Assembly (NCBI GenBank): GCA_963556255.1
Contig: OY744604.1
Span: forward strand, 73,898,736 to 73,962,735
From: Allolobophora icterica
Taxonomy: Eukaryota; Annelida; Clitellata; Crassiclitellata; Lumbricidae
DNA length: 64,000 nt
Direction: 5' to 3'
How positions within the stretch are numbered: the stretch's first letter is position 1; each line of letters opens with the position of its first letter. The translations under genes and the position numbers were made by a program. Below, piece after piece: positions 43,117 to 54,341 of this stretch. Below the pieces are notes generated by a model. It saw only the letters and a program-made list of their open reading frames with translations. It searched no databases and was not told where the DNA came from.

Positions 43117-44800
43117 ATTCAATAAGGTTCTTGAATAGCACGTAAATTCAGGTATAGACATGTTCACTATGTGAACAGTTTCTTAAAGGTTCACATTAAT
43201 GAAAGACAGGCAACAAGCAACAGAGTGCACTGTTGTTAAGATTTTTATCGTCACATAGGCCCTCTACATGAAACACCATCAACGTTAACCAATGTGAAAT
43301 TGACTTAAGCGTAACGAATACAAACAACAAGTTTCTGAATGCATTCCAATTGTAGATACTATTTACTGCATGAAATTGTATAACTCGAGTAAAAATAATA
43401 ACCTACATTTTTAATGCCCTGGTGAAATTCCACATGTAAGTAAAATGAAGAGCTCAAGAGATATTTTTATTGTAAACACTGTGTTGCACATAATAGCGCA
43501 GCGCACAGTTTGCAGTACATAATTCTGGATTATGCAATTTTCTGTAATTATTGTGTTTAACTGCAGATTTAATTTCTCAGTGGAGCTAAATATTTTCCAA
43601 CTTCAGTTACAAAGTATACAACTGCAATAGTCCACCACACGAATAGGCGTATTCTTTCAAGGCCTAAATTAATTACTTATAAGATACAGTCTTTGCAGTG
43701 GCAATTGGTAAGAGAGCAGCATGATTTGTGACGCATGTAATGGGAGTATGATTTTTGCGATTAATCAATTATCTCTTAGGTCAAACAATTGATATGGCCC
43801 ACAGGCCTAACGGAAATAATTATAATGAACTGAATTAATTTAACACTATCTATGGTACTTTAGGCATGCTATGAAAGTCATGGCCTGATTTATTATTTTA
43901 GCATGCCGCGGTACTTACTTAATTTTCAAATGAACATATTGCTGCAATGGCTTTACCCGAACCATAAAATATTTATATTTGACGCCACAGCTAAGTGTCA
44001 GTTCTTATGGTATGTTTATGCCAGGAAGAGAGTGTGTGTGGAGGAGAAACACGGACTGAGAAAGACGTGGAGAGGAAGAGAGAGAGAAGGGGATAGACGG
44101 TCGAGGGAGAGAGATGGGTGAGGAGTTGATGGCTGCAGCGCATGGCAAAGCGGAAAGCTGGAGTTATAGGCCTATTTGGAAAGAAAGGGGCCATCCATAT
44201 ATTATGTACGCACAAATCCGGGAAAATTGGACCCCTCCCCTCCCTGTATGCACACGTACTTTTTCCATCCCCCCATCTGCGTACATACTGTTGACGCACC
44301 CCCCCCAAGACCAGCTGCAGAATGTTTCAGTACCACAGGTCCAGGCAGCGACTGTCTGCACTTTAGGCCAGATTGAAGGATGAGTAATCCATGGACTCAC
44401 TGCTGAGTTGTGTGATAGTTTAATAACAGCGTTCAGAGGTAAGGTGCCACCTCTCCCGCAGTCTTACTTCCTCTGGTAGTACCGGATAGCTGGAAAGACT
44501 GAACTCAAGCTCGCTTGAAGGACAATCAATTTGAAGGCCCTCGTTTCCTATGCGTACGTACATTATCAGTAGACCCCCACCCACCCCCTGTACGCAAGCT
44601 TATGCATACCGGTTACCCTCACCCTCCATGCGTACGTAATATAGGCCTATTGATGGCCCCAAACAGTAACGACGGAAGAGGCATGTTATTTTGCGAGGGC
44701 GAAGAACCTACGAGGAATCTCACGTAACATGATCTCGTTCGAGCTGCCTGATTATCGGATCAACCCCTTGTACCGTTACAAAAGCGGCTGTTGTAGGGAG
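43117..44800. repeat. Tandem duplication, copy 2
   Basis: Collinear with 40,140-42,962 without the hAT-like insertions. The end of the unit (GACAATGTGTTACAATACAC, then TACTGTGAAAC) reappears inverted at about 45,055-45,085. Confidence 0.8.
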
Positions 44801-44879
44801 AGTCATGCTGGGTTGTGCTGCGCCGAGTTGGTGGCTTGTTCTTCTGACAATGTGTTACAATACACTACTGTGAAACATT

Positions 44880-46418
44880 AGCCAACTTCGAGCTCCTTCT
44901 GGCCGACTTCTGTCGCTAGATACACTAGGACCTCATCGGGCGATGGGTCTGTCCACTGCTCGGGCAGTCTACCGCTTTCCTAAGCAGGCATGAACCATGC
45001 AGACTATGAGTCTAAACTACAACCGACGTTACAACGTTGACGGAGTCGGTTTTGTTTCACAGTAGTTTATTGTTACACATCGTCGGCTTAGCAAAGAGTT
45101 CAGAATTTTTTGGCCAGAGCCTTAACAGATGTGTTGAACCATGAACCTTGAGTTCACCTAAGTTCATTTAACCATCGGGCAATGACAAATAGGAGCTTTC
45201 GTCTGGAACTCGAATCATCCGATCTGTGGCGGTCACTGATGCTGGAAACATCCTTGTCAGGATTTTTATCGGCCATGTCTGTTAACTGGCAGCATCGCAC
45301 CGGCTGAAGTTCGACTTGTCACGACCATTGACTGGCTATATATAACTCTTCTGTTGTCGGTCGATTGGAATCTTCGCTTTTCGGTCTAAGTCACAACCTC
45401 GTTATCCGACAACCCTTTGAGACTCCAAGGCCATCAATAGTTCATCGACTATATTACGCCTAGCAGTCTAAGGTCTGTCTGCATTTAAGCTAGTATATAA
45501 AACACATGTGTACAACCATATATTCACAGATAAAATTGTCTATATGGTACAAAACCAGATTATTCTATTTATGCAACACAAATCCGTGAAAGGCGTGTTG
45601 AAATAGAAACATCGACAAATTCATTGTACGAAACGTAAAAACCATGAAACCACGAGCAATGATTACACTTGGCGGTCTATTTTGAATTTTGTCAAACCGT
45701 AATTGCTCTGTAATTTGTTTAGGGCCTATGCCTTATCCAGATCAGCTAAACGTATTTTGCAGTTTGCAATGCATTGCGGCAATTTTATCAGAGTGTTGAA
45801 TCATTCATCCGCGTATTTATTCCCAATGTAAAAATATGCGGTTCAAATTTAAGTAAACATGATTGAAACACTATACATAACACTAGAAGTTCATAACGTT
45901 CTCAGGCAGGTTAGCCACTTCACTATCGAGCTTTGTCCGAGATTCTGATCGGGGACTAGCTGGACTTCATCAGATTTGCTGGGCGACAGTACGCTCCTCC
46001 AGCATTTATAAGTGTACATTTAATGAATACTTAAATGTTTGCATAATGTTCAATGACTGCACTAAATACCAAATAATGAAACTGTATACAGAAAATTATA
46101 AATGAACACGCGATGTGTGCTAAAACGAAGATGACCAAATCACCGACTTAACCTATTTCAAAAGCAATTAAGCATCCAATCACCGTAATAACAAATTCTG
46201 GTTGAGGTAATATATATCATGTTGTTTAGAGTGTGCAATTTTGTTAACCAGAATAAATTCTATACTACTAAGATACAAGTAGGGGACCTACTATAAATTC
46301 CATCAACATTGTCTGCTTAATCAACCTGCTTTTAGCATAGTGTTTTGCTCTGATACATACATACTAAGCAAATTAAATCAAGTTCCGGTCATTCCAAGTT
46401 TCATAACTTCTGTCCACT
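44880..46418. other. Downstream flank and likely 3' UTR of gene A
   Basis: No exon was seen. Minus-strand AATAAA occurs at 45,816-45,821, about 600 bases past the stop codon, and is a possible but unproven polyadenylation signal. Confidence 0.35.
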
Positions 46419-46603
46419 CTAACTTATGCTGTCATAGTAATTGCAACCTATGCTTTCATAGTGATTGTCATGTGACTGGATGGAACTCGACTGCTGAAGA
46501 TGTTCGTATCCTCTTTCTTGTCTCTCAGCTTCATTCTGATCGGCGTGATATGCCCCAGGAGAAATATTACTCAGCTGGATTGTCTGGAGGTCGTCACCTG
46601 AAT
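46419..46603 (-). CDS. Gene A terminal exon: cytoplasmic tail with YxxL/I motifs
   Basis: On the minus strand, after acceptor ATCCTAG, the frame reads SGDDLQTIQLSNISPGAYHA, then DQNEAERQERGYEHLQQSSS, then IQSHDNHYESIGC, NYYDSIS and stop TAG. It enters in phase 1, matching the end of the transmembrane exon. The tail has YEHL, YESI and YDSI. YEHL and YESI are 12 residues apart, at the upper end of the ITAM spacing (YxxL/I-x6-12-YxxL/I); YESI and YDSI are only four apart. Such tyrosines could recruit SH2-domain proteins when phosphorylated, but that is inference. No catalytic domain is present. Confidence 0.72.
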
Positions 46604-47126
46604 CTAGGATAAACATAAAGGTGGGTATTATTTACTTCAAACAGAAACTTTTCTGAATCACATACAGTGAATTTATTCTAGCTAGGTGACATATTTCACA
46701 TGGTACATAAGCCAGACTATTATACATTTGCGGTATGATCAAATAACTTCGCTGTAATAGGTGCACACCATTTGTTGTGAGCAGTAAGTAACATTCAAGA
46801 ACATACGTCTTGGCAGCCTGTTTCATAATTATACACCGACTCCATAGATTTCTGAATGTATTTCAAACTGTTTTATTCAAACGTGTTCAGTTTTCCAGAA
46901 ACAACCTGACTAATCAACGTCTAACAGTACAAACGCCTCCTTCTACGCCTCTTCTTCTCCTTTATCGTTCCTTCTATCCATTTTAGAAGGTGCGTCCAGA
47001 CAGTTGGACTCTAGTATATCACGACAGGTAGGAGTGTTCAGACAGACAACGTACATACTACATAGCCTAGTTCACATTGGCCTTACTAGATTAAATCCAC
47101 CCTCCCTCTGAGAAGTAGACGTAACA

Positions 47127-47742
47127 CTATGCATATAATTTCCTAGATCTGTGTGTCGGAAAAAGATCTGACTCATGGTTAGGCGCAGTGGGCGGTGCCA
47201 GTATTGTGTGCGGCTCTAGGCCTATTTTGATCGGATTAGGCTTTGACCCCTAGCATGTTTGATTGACAGGCACACATAGACATACATACATGCACAATGC
47301 ACATGTACACATACATACAAGCAGCACTCTGGACGCGCAAAATAATGTGTGCGGGAGGCTCTGGGCCGGCCTATTTGATTGGCCTATTTGATTGGCTGAG
47401 GCTCTGAGCCATGGCCTGTTTGACTGACAGTTACACATAAAGGAATGAAATGTATGGAATGCATACAGCCGCTGCGCTGTCGAATGTATGGAATGTGCCT
47501 GACAGGCCGCTGGCCGAACTACCGACCGAGCCGGCCTTAGGGAGCGTTACTGGAACTGACCCGAAATTGGACAGGCCCACGAACATTGGGCACTAGGCAG
47601 ATAGACGTACAGACACACAGCCAGACAGACAGATGGACGGACGGTGTCTCTGCCTCACTCCCTACCGCACTGCCTCTCCCTATGCACACGATCTGATGGG
47701 AGTACTCATTAAACCGTCATATATGACGGGTAAATATTCTAG
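47127..47742 (+). mobile_element. Non-autonomous Helitron-like element, about 615 bp
   Basis: The 5' end (CTATGCATATAATTTCC, then TAGATCTGTGTGTC) and 3' end (a CCGTCATATATGACGG hairpin, then GTAAATATTCTAG before T) correspond to those of 14,527-14,723. The interior is unrelated to that element and has TTTGATTGACAG/TTTGACTGACAG-type internal repeats. Confidence 0.5.
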
Positions 47743-47985
47743 TATAGAATAATGTCCATTTCATATGTTGACTGTCATCTAACATTTATCTGTACTATTG
47801 GGCGAACTAGTAGGAGTTTGGTCATGGTTTACCTTTGAATCCCGGCATATTGTATTTTACACAATCTGTAAAATATGGCATGTCGCATTTGGGATCAATA
47901 CAATATTGTTGCGCTTGTTGTTGTTGATGATGTTAATGATTTTGATGACGAGAATGATGATGATGTATAAAAGTATGATATATAT

Positions 47986-47991
47986 GAATGT

Positions 47992-48072
<81 letters not shown>

Positions 48073-48075
48073 GGC
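47986..48075. repeat. GAT microsatellite, about 30 units
   Basis: An almost perfect GAT run about 60 bases from the TM exon's donor in minus-strand sense (ATC repeats in the transcript). The poly-Asp, poly-Ser and poly-Ile frames are artefacts. Confidence 0.97.
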
Positions 48076-48132
48076 CGATGTGTAGATGTGTGAATATTCG
48101 TGTATCAAATAACATAATGAGATGCATGTAAC

Positions 48133-48246
48133 TGCCTTGTTTTGACTTGCAGCTCTTGTAGATCATCACTGATATCACGATTAAAAAGCTGAGTCCGACC
48201 AGAACTGCAAAAACCGACAGAAGAATCCATGGCGTGCCACTTGGCT
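48133..48246 (-). CDS. Gene A transmembrane exon
   Basis: On the minus strand, after acceptor CTTGCAG, the frame reads KPSGTPWILLSVFAVLVGLS, then FLIVISVMIYKSCKSKQG. A hydrophobic stretch of about 23 residues (WILL to MIY) is followed by a basic stop-transfer KSCKSK, as in type I membrane proteins. Entry is phase 1, joining the EGF exon in frame. The donor (GGCA then GTTACA) is weak but is the one that keeps phase 1 with the tail exon. If that donor is not used, the frame runs on for a few dozen codons into intron, so an isoform with a short tail is conceivable. I saw no second copy of this exon in the window. Confidence 0.75.
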
Positions 48247-48384
48247 CTGCAAGAATTCACAAACAAGTTAAATATGTTACTTCATCCATACAGTTTGTAC
48301 ATCAATGTGTGTTTATATGGATGTAAGCATGCACGCGTGTATGTGTGTATGCGTGTATCCGCGTATGCATTTATGTATGCATGT

Positions 48385-48462
48385 ATGTATACGATGTACG
48401 TATGTATGTATGTATGTATGTATGTATGTATGTATGTATGTATGTATGTATGTATGTATGTA

Positions 48463-48527
<65 letters not shown>

Positions 48528-48545
48528 GAGTGACTGAGTGAGTAA
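48385..48545. repeat. GTAT then AAGT microsatellite at LINE tail
   Basis: A GTAT run (to about 48,463) changes into an AAGT run (to about 48,545), abutting the 3' end of the LINE A-family fragment. Confidence 0.95.
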
Positions 48546-49063
48546 GTATATTCTTAAATAAGAAGCACTAGCAAACGCACAGCGCTGTGCATCGTTAACG
48601 TATTACAATCAAACAATCAAACGATATAACTAAGGAAAATAGGATAAGAGAGGAGTAATTTAGCCAGATCCAGAGAGCATAGTTATTTCTATAGCATCCT
48701 AGGGAGGAAGCATTTCTGAGACAAGTTATCATACCTTGGAAGCTCACGATTATGGGGCCGTTGGCGCAGAGAGTAGCGAGTGTTCTTAATCGGCGGCAGC
48801 ATTGTATATAATACTGTACGTGGCAAAGATTGTGCAAAATGCTTGCAAAGAGACTGGCGCCAGCATTGAGGAGAATGATGAAGGTAAGTACTCCTGACGC
48901 AATAGCCTCCGGATTACTCCCTTCAGGGCCTCCCGCTCTTGCCCGGTCGCAAAACCCCACCACACAGGTGAGCAATAAAGATACTGCCAACAGTGCATCA
49001 AATAAACTGTCCCCCGAAAACCCACGTGACCTCAAAACCCGAAGAAAGCAGAAGGGCGTTGCC
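48546..49063 (-). mobile_element. LINE A-family RT fragment, 3' part
   Basis: Minus-strand text KATPFCFLRVLRSRGFSG, then LYCSPVWWGFATGQEREALK and GVIRRLLRQEYLP matches the C-terminal region of the RT at 27,061-28,134. It ends in the AAGT repeat. It is collinear with 50,087-50,336 across the piggyBac-like insertion. Confidence 0.75.
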
Positions 49064-50086
49064 TTAACCCTCAGGCTACCAAGGTTTTTTTGTGACATCG
49101 GCTACCAAGGGGGGAGGTGGTTACCACCCCACCCCCGGAATTTCGTGTTTGGTTTCAAATATCATATCATGTAATATAGCATTTGATTCAGCATTCATTT
49201 CTGAAAAGAATGGTATATTTAGTTGTAAAATATATGAATGCATCTCGAAATAATATAGTTTTTAGCAAAGGCACCGGTCCATTTAACGATATCTGATATT
49301 ATCCCACACAATTTGTACTCTTTAGATAAAAAATATAAATGATGTGGGTTTTGAAAATGAACTATGTATCCAAGAATATTCTAAATATAATGAGGCTTAA
49401 TTTTCAACAATACAAACTATTCCAAAGTTTGTTTTAGTTACAGGCAAAACCTAAAGGCGTGCAGCTATATCAAAATGAAACAAGAAATTATGTAATTTTT
49501 CCCGGCAGTCAAATACGTCAGTGGTCCTTGCAGTTATTGCAAGTTACTTTCATTGTTTTGTGTGAATGCATCCTGCAAAGCGGCTTCTTGAACACTTCAC
49601 AGCACTGCTTTACTCTGTTAGCATTCTGCTTCAACTGTTTATAGCCCTTCCCCATACCCAACCATATCGGTTTACGTTGTGATGTTGCATCAGTGATTTT
49701 CACACTGAAAAAGCGTATTATTATTTATTATGATCACTTCCGGTTTTCAAAAGACAAATAGCTAAGCAAGCAAATATAGCCCTACATTCCCTCTAAAGAA
49801 TGGCATAGTTGTTTCTCTTCCAGAAAGAATAATGAATACCTTTATAGTGGACAACAGCAAACAGCTGACGAGAGAAATTCCTGATTCCAAAAGTGGTACC
49901 TAGGCTATATCGGGTATAACTTTTTTATGGTGTGGGATATCATCACGACTTTTACCTCAAAATGTGTGCAAATGGACCCCCTACAGCTACCTAAAATGTC
50001 AAAATTATATTCCATGTGCTAAAAAAATTTTTGCACAAAAACGTAGGGGGGTGGTAACCACCCCCCCCTGGTAGCCCGAGGGTTAA
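49064..50086. mobile_element. piggyBac-like non-autonomous element with TTAA duplication
   Basis: TTAA flanks both ends (49,064-49,067 and 50,083-50,086). The termini CCCTCAGGCTACC and, complemented, CCCTCGGGCTACC are inverted repeats. Further in, GGGGAGGTGGTTACCACCCC and its counterpart GGGGGGTGGTAACCACCCCC add to the arms. TTAA specificity and CCC termini are piggyBac traits. The 1.0-kb interior shows no transposase. It interrupts LINE text that is otherwise continuous. Confidence 0.85.
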
Positions 50087-50336
50087 TGATCAGGTGTTTG
50101 ACGTGACTGGAGAACCCACATTTCTGAGTTAGCTCAACACCAAGAATATCAAGAGTGTGCACCCTAGCGATGACATCTAGAATTGGAGTGAAATAACAGA
50201 CGCATGGGTGCGTGAATATTATTTCACTGGACTTGCTCATATTAAGGTTTGGGTTACAGCTGTGTGCCCAGACAGTAATGTGCTCGAGTTCCACCTCAGT
50301 GGTAGTGATGCCTGAGGCGGGGACTGTAAGTAACAA
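50087..50336 (-). mobile_element. LINE A-family RT fragment, 5' part
   Basis: Minus-strand text VELEHITVWAHSCNPNLNMS, then HTLDILGVELTQKCGFSSHV and KHLI continues directly into KATPFCFL at 49,063 when the insertion is skipped. It lies directly beside the EGF exon at 50,356. Confidence 0.75.
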
Positions 50337-50355
50337 TCAAACGGCATATTCTTAC

Positions 50356-50435
50356 TTTCTATCACTTCATATATCTTTTGACCGACTTCTCTGTTATTTT
50401 TCTGACACTGGTGCCCTCCATAACCAACTTGACAC
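50356..50435 (-). CDS. Gene A EGF-like domain, second exon
   Basis: On the minus strand, after acceptor TTTTAG, the frame reads CQVGYGGHQCQKNNREVGQ, then KIYEVIE. CxxGYGGxxC is the hallmark last loop of EGF-like domains. The donor is GTAAGA. It enters in phase 2, completing AT+G, and ends in phase 1, joining the transmembrane exon. It pairs with 51,323-51,428. The stretch after the last cysteine is a short juxtamembrane linker. A LINE fragment begins only about 20 bases beyond the donor, so insertion came close to disrupting splicing. Confidence 0.85.
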
Positions 50436-51322
50436 CTAAAACAGAAAACTCATTGAGCTATCGTAAGTACGTATGGGAATCTTATTAGGAACCCCTGGGT
50501 TACATTTAGGCCTACTTTGAGTGATTTTATCGGTTGACATTCTACGTCACTCAATCCGCTTGAGATTACTAACCCTGTTTTCCTCTTCAAATGCAATCAT
50601 ACGGACTGTGCAAACTCTAGATAACAAATCTTTACATGAGTGAGATCCACTGAAAACAACTTATAGGCCATCGTGTTTTTTCCACTTCGCAACATCAGTT
50701 AATTTGTTAATAGTTGGATAGCTGTTGTGCCCTTTCACAAAAGGTCCATATGTTAATTAAACTGAATGCTACAAATAAAAGCGTTCTGGCGACATCCGGA
50801 AATTGGTTTAGAAATGTATATTATATAGATCAATATAAATAGTGGCATTCGAGTTTCGCCCTTGGTTAGGTCTAGGCCTTATATTTGAAGAAAATCAGGG
50901 GTGCATGAAACCAAATGCTGGAGGGTTCTCCAGGGTCTTAGGAGCCTCTGTGCATGTAGATTAGATAAAGTGCACAGATTCATGGCTTTGCGATTATCGT
51001 CTGGTTGTGACCTGTTTCACAGCGCATTCAATACATAACATTATTAATTCACATCATTTGGAACTTCGCTCCTTCTATGAATAAAATTATATTATTTCAT
51101 ATTCATGATTTAAGTCTTCCCTCTACATAAACGCTTGCTGGCATTTGTCGGATCTGACAATAAGTGTGAGATTTCAAGCCCTTTGTCAAGAATGTTAATC
51201 AGACTTCGTAAAAGGAAACGTGATGAAACTTATGTATGCAGTATCGAATGTTTTTCACATAAACTACATCTGAAAATGAAAATGTTAAAAGGGAATATTA
51301 TGGCCTATAGATGTAGACCTAC

Positions 51323-51428
51323 ATGCAATACTCATCAGAAGTATTATGGATTTTGCAGCACAGGCCTCTGTTTAAGCAAGAAAGACGACTGGAATTGCAT
51401 TGGCGAGATGATCTTGGGCACGTAACGT
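51323..51428 (-). CDS. Gene A EGF-like domain, first exon
   Basis: On the minus strand, after acceptor TTCACAG, the frame reads DVTCPRSSRQCNSSRLSC, then LNRGLCCKIHNTSDEYCM. It supplies the first EGF cysteines (CLNRGLCC...YC). The donor is GTAGGT. It enters in phase 1 from the CUB exon and leaves in phase 2. The exon and its intron are homologous to modules B1 and B2 but more diverged, so this copy split off first. Confidence 0.85.
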
Positions 51429-51966
51429 CTGTGAACAAAGACAACCACATTAAACGTGACCAATGCCATTAAATTTAACTTGGAGATTATCTTAAGATTT
51501 GTGACCGACGGTGTCACAGTTAGCTATGTTATGCTTTAGTTCAGGGAACAAATAAAGTCACATATGTTTAGATATATGAATCAGTTTCTGTAACAGTTTT
51601 ATACGTACTCTAAATAAACAGTCAATTCATAACACAATGGACAAATACTTCTAAGTGATAACTCTAGAGAAATACAAGAGTATACAGTAGGCATTTGAAA
51701 TAGGAGGACAAATTTCAAATAGGCTTCTATAGCCTACAGCAAACAATACATTTATATCTCACTCGTTTAAAATGCATTTTCTACTACCTTTAACACTGCG
51801 TGCCTCGAAAATTCTGAAGTGCAGAAATTGTCTCGCAGGTGGCGCGTCGCATTTAATCTGTCTATCGAAATGGAAACTCTTTTCCAACATCTGTATCCAC
51901 CACCGCAATGCGAGTACATTCAGATGCACATTTTCGAATGGCCATGGAAACGCGGCCGAAAGCTGA

Positions 51967-53452
51967 TATGTCAGTTCATTCATTCATATGGAGAATTTAT
52001 ATAGCGCCTCTTCAAGGCTATCTACTCAGAAGCACTCCCGTCCCAACCCCGGCTGAAGAGTACAGTCTTGAGATTTGAATAAAATGTGGCGGAAAGGGTG
52101 CTTGGGACCAAGCGAAGCCCAATCCAGATTGCAGGGCCAGCGATGGAAAAATCTCGGCGCTGCCTAAGGGCGGACCGTGAGCGGGGAACTAGAAGCTCAG
52201 CCTGCTTAGAAGAGCGCAGGGAACCACGGCGCTGGATGTTCAGGGTGGAGCGGCAATGCTCTCACAAACACACAGGGGCCTCACCTACAAGGCAGCGCCA
52301 CACTATGGTAGAGACCCGATAGGCAATACGCTGCGGGATAGGAAGCCAATGCAAAACATACCGCATGTACTCGGTGACATGGCCAAATCTCGGGATGCGA
52401 CCAATAAGGCATGCCGCTGCGCGCTGGATCCGGTCCAAGGACCCAATCCGAGCCGCTAGGAGACCAAGGTAGAGAGTACTGCAATAGTCAAGGCGAGATA
52501 CGACAAATGAGTGGACAAGCGTGGAAGCAGCAGTGGAGGTTAGAGAGCGAGAGACTACTCTAAGCTGGCGCAGCTGATAGTAACAGTTACGGCAAAGCAG
52601 GTTTATGTGTTGCGTAAAGGTCAGCTCTTAGTCCAGTATGACACCAAGGTCTCGGACCGAAGACGAGAAAGTGAGCAATGGAAACTCCAGGGCCAGAGCC
52701 TCCAAGTCAATATTGGCAAGCTGCTGGCGTGTGCCGAACCAGATTAACCGGGTCTTAGCAGAATTCAGACACAGACGGTTGGAGGACATCCAGTCCTCCA
52801 GGACCTCGATAGCCCGGCTCATGGTACGGACCGCAGTTATGGCTGCTGAGGCAGGACAGTGCAGATATGCCTGCAAGTCATCCGCGTACGACTGACTCAG
52901 GACTGCACTTGCCGCCAGGAGGGGACCAAGGTCAGCAGTGTAAATGATGTATAAGAGTGGACCCAGGACGGAACCCTGGGGCAAGCCATACGGGGCAGGA
53001 ACCCATGTAGACTTAGTGGCCCAATAGACTACAGAGAAGGAACGGTCTCGCAGGAAGGAGCTAAGCCAACCAAGAAAACCACCAGAAAGACCAAATGAGA
53101 CAGAAAGCCGTCCAAGAAGAATGTCGTGATCGACAATGTCGAACGCGGCACTAACATCTAACAAAGCAAGGAGGGTGACCTCCGACCTGTCTATCGCCCC
53201 ATAAATTTCGGAGAGAAGGCGTACCAATAGGGTGTCCGTGGAGTGACCCTTACGAAACCCCGACTGGAAGGTTTGGAGGAGATTATTCCTATAAAGATTA
53301 GTGGTAAGCTGAAGAGCTACTATCTTCTCTATGATTTTAGATAGAAATGACACATTCGCAATTGGCCTAAAGTTAATTGGAACAGTTAGGTCGAGTCCAT
53401 CTCGTTTAAGAACAGGAACAAGCAGTTATAATACATTTTTCTGTGTCTAATC
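51967..53452 (-). mobile_element. L2-like LINE, best preserved RT of this family
   Basis: A 241-residue minus frame (52,628-53,353) covers the RT core: SFLSKIIEKIVALQL, QSGFRKGHSTDTLLVRL, LALLDVSAAFDIVDHDILL, YGLPQGSVLGPLLYIIYTAD, SYADDLQAYLH, and WMSSNRLCLNSAKTRLIWFG. It ends with a stop at LGVILD. The C-terminal region continues after the stop to about 51,970, where the ORF end coincides with the DNA tail: RRYINSPYE is encoded by the GCGCTATATAAATTCTC terminus. A hAT element cuts the 5' side at 53,453. Catalytic aspartates are intact but the element cannot be active. Confidence 0.92.
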
Positions 53453-54333
53453 CAGGGGTTTCAAACCTTTTTCAGTGGCGGGCCATTGGCATTACTTTCC
53501 AGCAAGTGGCGGGCCAAGGTGTCGAAGGCTCCTGAGCAAAATGTGGTAGGGATCGAGGCTCGGTGAGATAATTTTGCAAAACTAAATCTTAAATGGTGCA
53601 TTTTTTAACATAGAAACAGTCAAATGATGTAGCGCTTTGTAGGCCTATAAAATTTTAATTTTGATCTTCATTATCAGTCACGAACATCACATAAACTCAT
53701 CAAGTCTAAGGTCAATGTATTCTTGTTGGCCTATTGTTCATAAATAACTCAAAATTATCTTATTCTGATATTTAAAAATTAGAATAATCCCCTGTCAAAC
53801 GCATAGTAAGCTCGCAATAAAAATTAAGGAGTTAAGTTTGAATGAAATGTCTCTCCAGTGTACATCAAGGAAACATTTACTCAATTTTACTGATTAGTAA
53901 CAGCGGCGCTGGAAACTTGACACTGTTTTCTTTTGACCAGAGTAGGGATGTCAGGCTGCATATCTACAGCTAACGCTACTCTGAGATTTGCATGTAGATT
54001 TCGGTCAGTCAGACGTGATATATGTCTTGTCTTAACAAGAGTCATCTTTGAATATGCTTGCTCGCATAAGTACGAGCTGGCAAACAAACACAATATCCGA
54101 GCAGCATGTGATCGTAACTGAGGAAAAGTTTCTCTGGGCAGTTGCTGATAAAACATCTTCACTTCTGTACTTGTGAATTTGGTTTTCTATGTATTTGGTA
54201 TTGACTGCGAAAATTTAAAAAAATCGAACACTTATTCTCAAATTTTTTAGTCTTTAGGCATACAGCCACGGGCCAGAAAAAAAATCATCGGCGGGCCAGA
54301 AATGGCCCGCGGGCCTGCTCTTTGACATCACTG
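53453..54333 (-). mobile_element. hAT (Charlie-like) element, internally deleted
   Basis: The termini CAGGGGTTTCAAACC and TTTGACATCACTG are flanked by GTCTAATC and GTCTAATG. A minus-strand frame at 53,887-54,162 reads LPRETFPQLRSHAARILCLF, then ASSYLCEQAYSKMTLVKTRH and later LRVALAVDMQPDIPTLVKRK, the hAT C-terminal dimerisation domain. The N-terminal half is missing. Confidence 0.88.
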
Positions 54334-54341
54334 GTCTAATG

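Larger units (their letters stand above)
46604..48132 (-). other. Gene A intron between TM and tail exons
   Basis: It holds a Helitron-like element and a GAT microsatellite. No exon was recognised. Confidence 0.5.

Noticed and set aside
47798..48178. Poly-Asp, poly-Ser and poly-Ile proteins
   Set aside because: Translation of the GAT microsatellite. Only the TM exon at 48,133-48,246 inside one of these frames is real.
48460..48545. CRISPR-like array
   Set aside because: It is a 4-base microsatellite without spacers; the genome is eukaryotic.
48830..49174. Plus-strand 114-codon gene
   Set aside because: Antisense to the LINE fragment and running into the piggyBac-like end.
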